Assembly: GCA_030141605.1 (NCBI GenBank)
Contig: JAQGDQ010000609.1
Span: forward strand, 1 to 44,225
Length of the DNA stretch: 44,225 bases
Source of the DNA: Tubiluchus corallicola
Lineage: Eukaryota; Priapulida; Priapulimorpha; Priapulimorphida; Tubiluchidae
Direction of reading: 5' to 3'
Shown piece by piece: positions 43,243 through 44,225 of this stretch. The notes below the pieces were generated by a model. The model was not told the DNA's origin and made no database searches. It saw only the letters and a program-made list of their open reading frames with translations. Numbering within the stretch: position 1 is the stretch's first letter; every line of letters starts with the position of its first letter. A program made the translations under genes and the position numbers.

Positions 43243-44225
43243 TGTGACGATGTAGTCTAAGTTCCGTTATTGTAAATATGTGGTTCGTGACTTAAGTGTA
43301 ACCCTTAGGTAAAGAATAAAACACTTAGTCGAAAACACTGTGAAGAAACCACTGAATTAATAAAATAATATAACAATTTAATGAATGTTTCAAAACACAT
43401 TACGAGACAACTGTTAATAATAAAGACTAAGCCGGCTAAGAAGAGAAAGAACAACGTAACGTTTTCACCAGTCCTGTCTTGGCATCATCAAGCGACTATT
43501 CTCCTGCTCCTATTCCGCGTCATCTCCTCACCAGGGGCTTGATCGAGGAATGGTGCACCATAGAACGGTTGACTACACTACCTCTTCATGGATCTGATTA
43601 CGTGAACGACGTCTCCAAACTTTGACGATTCCTGATGTACACGCCTCCACTAATACGACGCCAAAATGGGGTAGCATCCAAGCTCCTGCACTCGTCGCAA
43701 GGTAAGGATTACCAATTTTGTAATCACAGCATCCCGCACCAACGACAGTATCATCAACGTCAGGTAAATACGAGTAAGTATCATCAGCAGCAGATATTAT
43801 CGACAACTGGTAAGTGATGTATCATCAGCGTCAGGAAAATATAATCAGCAATAGGTAAGTATCATCGCTAGAATGCAACTATCGTCTCTGTCGTAACCAG
43901 GTAGACAGATCGCTTTTCTACAAGCAAGCACTATTACTACTAAACCATCATTTTATGACATGTGAACGTCCGCTTAACTCGACAACTTCAAGCGGAATCC
44001 CGGGGCGAACTGAACAGCCAAAATTTCGTTTACGTGGCTTCAATCACATGGTATAGAAGTAATGCATAAACAGTATCATTGAATGTACAGGTGAAATTTG
44101 ATTTCAGAACAGGTTGGCTTCTGTCATTATATCGTTAAACATCTTAACTAAACTTCTTTTATAAATGGTGGAATTATAACAGTAGGAACTAGTTACATAA
44201 CCTGGCCTAAAATAAGCCTGAGCGT
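43243..44225 (-). repeat. Gypsy LTR, right, minus orientation, cut by window end
   Basis: On the minus strand it should begin TGTGACGCTC; the window stops at …GAGCGT, so only the last four bases (CACA expected) are missing. It is an inverted counterpart of 37940-38931. Confidence 0.9.

Larger units (their letters stand above)
37940..44225 (-). mobile_element. Ty3/gypsy element with inverted LTRs and no reverse transcriptase
   Basis: The right side (minus strand) is a normal 5' end: LTR (43243 to the window end), primer-binding site, leader of about 540 bp, then a gag-protease-integrase frame. The left side is not a 3' LTR but an inverted copy of the 5' end. It has a plus-oriented LTR (37940-38931), the same primer-binding site and about 240 bp of leader to about 39178. 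The gag-pol stop codon lies inside this inverted leader. RT, RNase H, polypurine tract and direct 3' LTR are all absent. The left flank is GTAAG (37935-37939); the right flank is outside the window. Confidence 0.88.

Noticed and set aside
37940-44225. A Ginger- or Polinton-like DNA transposon with long terminal inverted repeats and a retroviral-type integrase
   Set aside because: The inverted repeats contain a complete LTR followed by a tRNA-Leu primer-binding site, and the protein has gag, a zinc knuckle and an aspartic protease. A rearranged gypsy retroelement explains this better, and no Polinton genes are present.

Overview
This is a window of an AT-rich, intron-containing animal nuclear genome. 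It carries spliced metazoan housekeeping genes, a tRNA-derived SINE, several LINE families, a BEL/Pao element, a Ty3/gypsy element, DNA-transposon MITEs and many minisatellites. An invertebrate is likely; a lophotrochozoan such as a mollusc fits the transposon mix, but nothing here proves the phylum. Both window ends lie inside repeats (a tandem array at base 1; an LTR about four bases short of its end at 44225) and there is a 6-N gap at 27673-27678, so this looks like a whole short scaffold.

Left part (1-13.7 kb). A 29-bp satellite (1-551) is followed by dispersed repeats, a Tigger-like MITE, a possible terminal exon of an unidentified plus-strand gene (2513-2645) and a hAT MITE with a perfect 8-bp duplication. 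Then comes a complete six-exon minus-strand DPH7 gene (4609-12769, diphthine methylesterase), rebuilt with matching splice sites and phases. Its last exon holds an in-frame 39-bp coding minisatellite. Its introns hold a piggyBac-like MITE, a 36-bp minisatellite touching a splice donor, a SINE, a second hAT copy, an RTE-like insertion with an 18-bp duplication and a CT-rich tract. MRPS23, a single exon on the minus strand, lies 238 bp upstream of DPH7.

Middle part (13.7-31.4 kb). A long-armed foldback element (13790-14223) is followed by a 5'-truncated but nearly open LINE (14547-17590), a decayed second LINE, and the first three exons of GET4 on the plus strand. A 33-bp minisatellite then abuts a BEL/Pao retrotransposon (23631-31251) that contains the gap.

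Right part (31.4-44.2 kb). At least four phase-consistent small exons of an unidentified minus-strand membrane protein with a cysteine-containing region lie among LINE fragments and possible solo LTRs. The window ends with a rearranged gypsy element (37940-44225+). It encodes gag-protease-integrase but no reverse transcriptase, and it is bounded by LTRs in inverted orientation, each with its own tRNA-Leu primer-binding site facing inward.

Two points matter most. The gypsy element is an unusual inverted-LTR, RT-less structure. The BEL element may be the point where two loci were joined: it holds the gap, has different flanks, lacks a target duplication, and GET4 and the unidentified minus-strand gene each lose their downstream exons across it.
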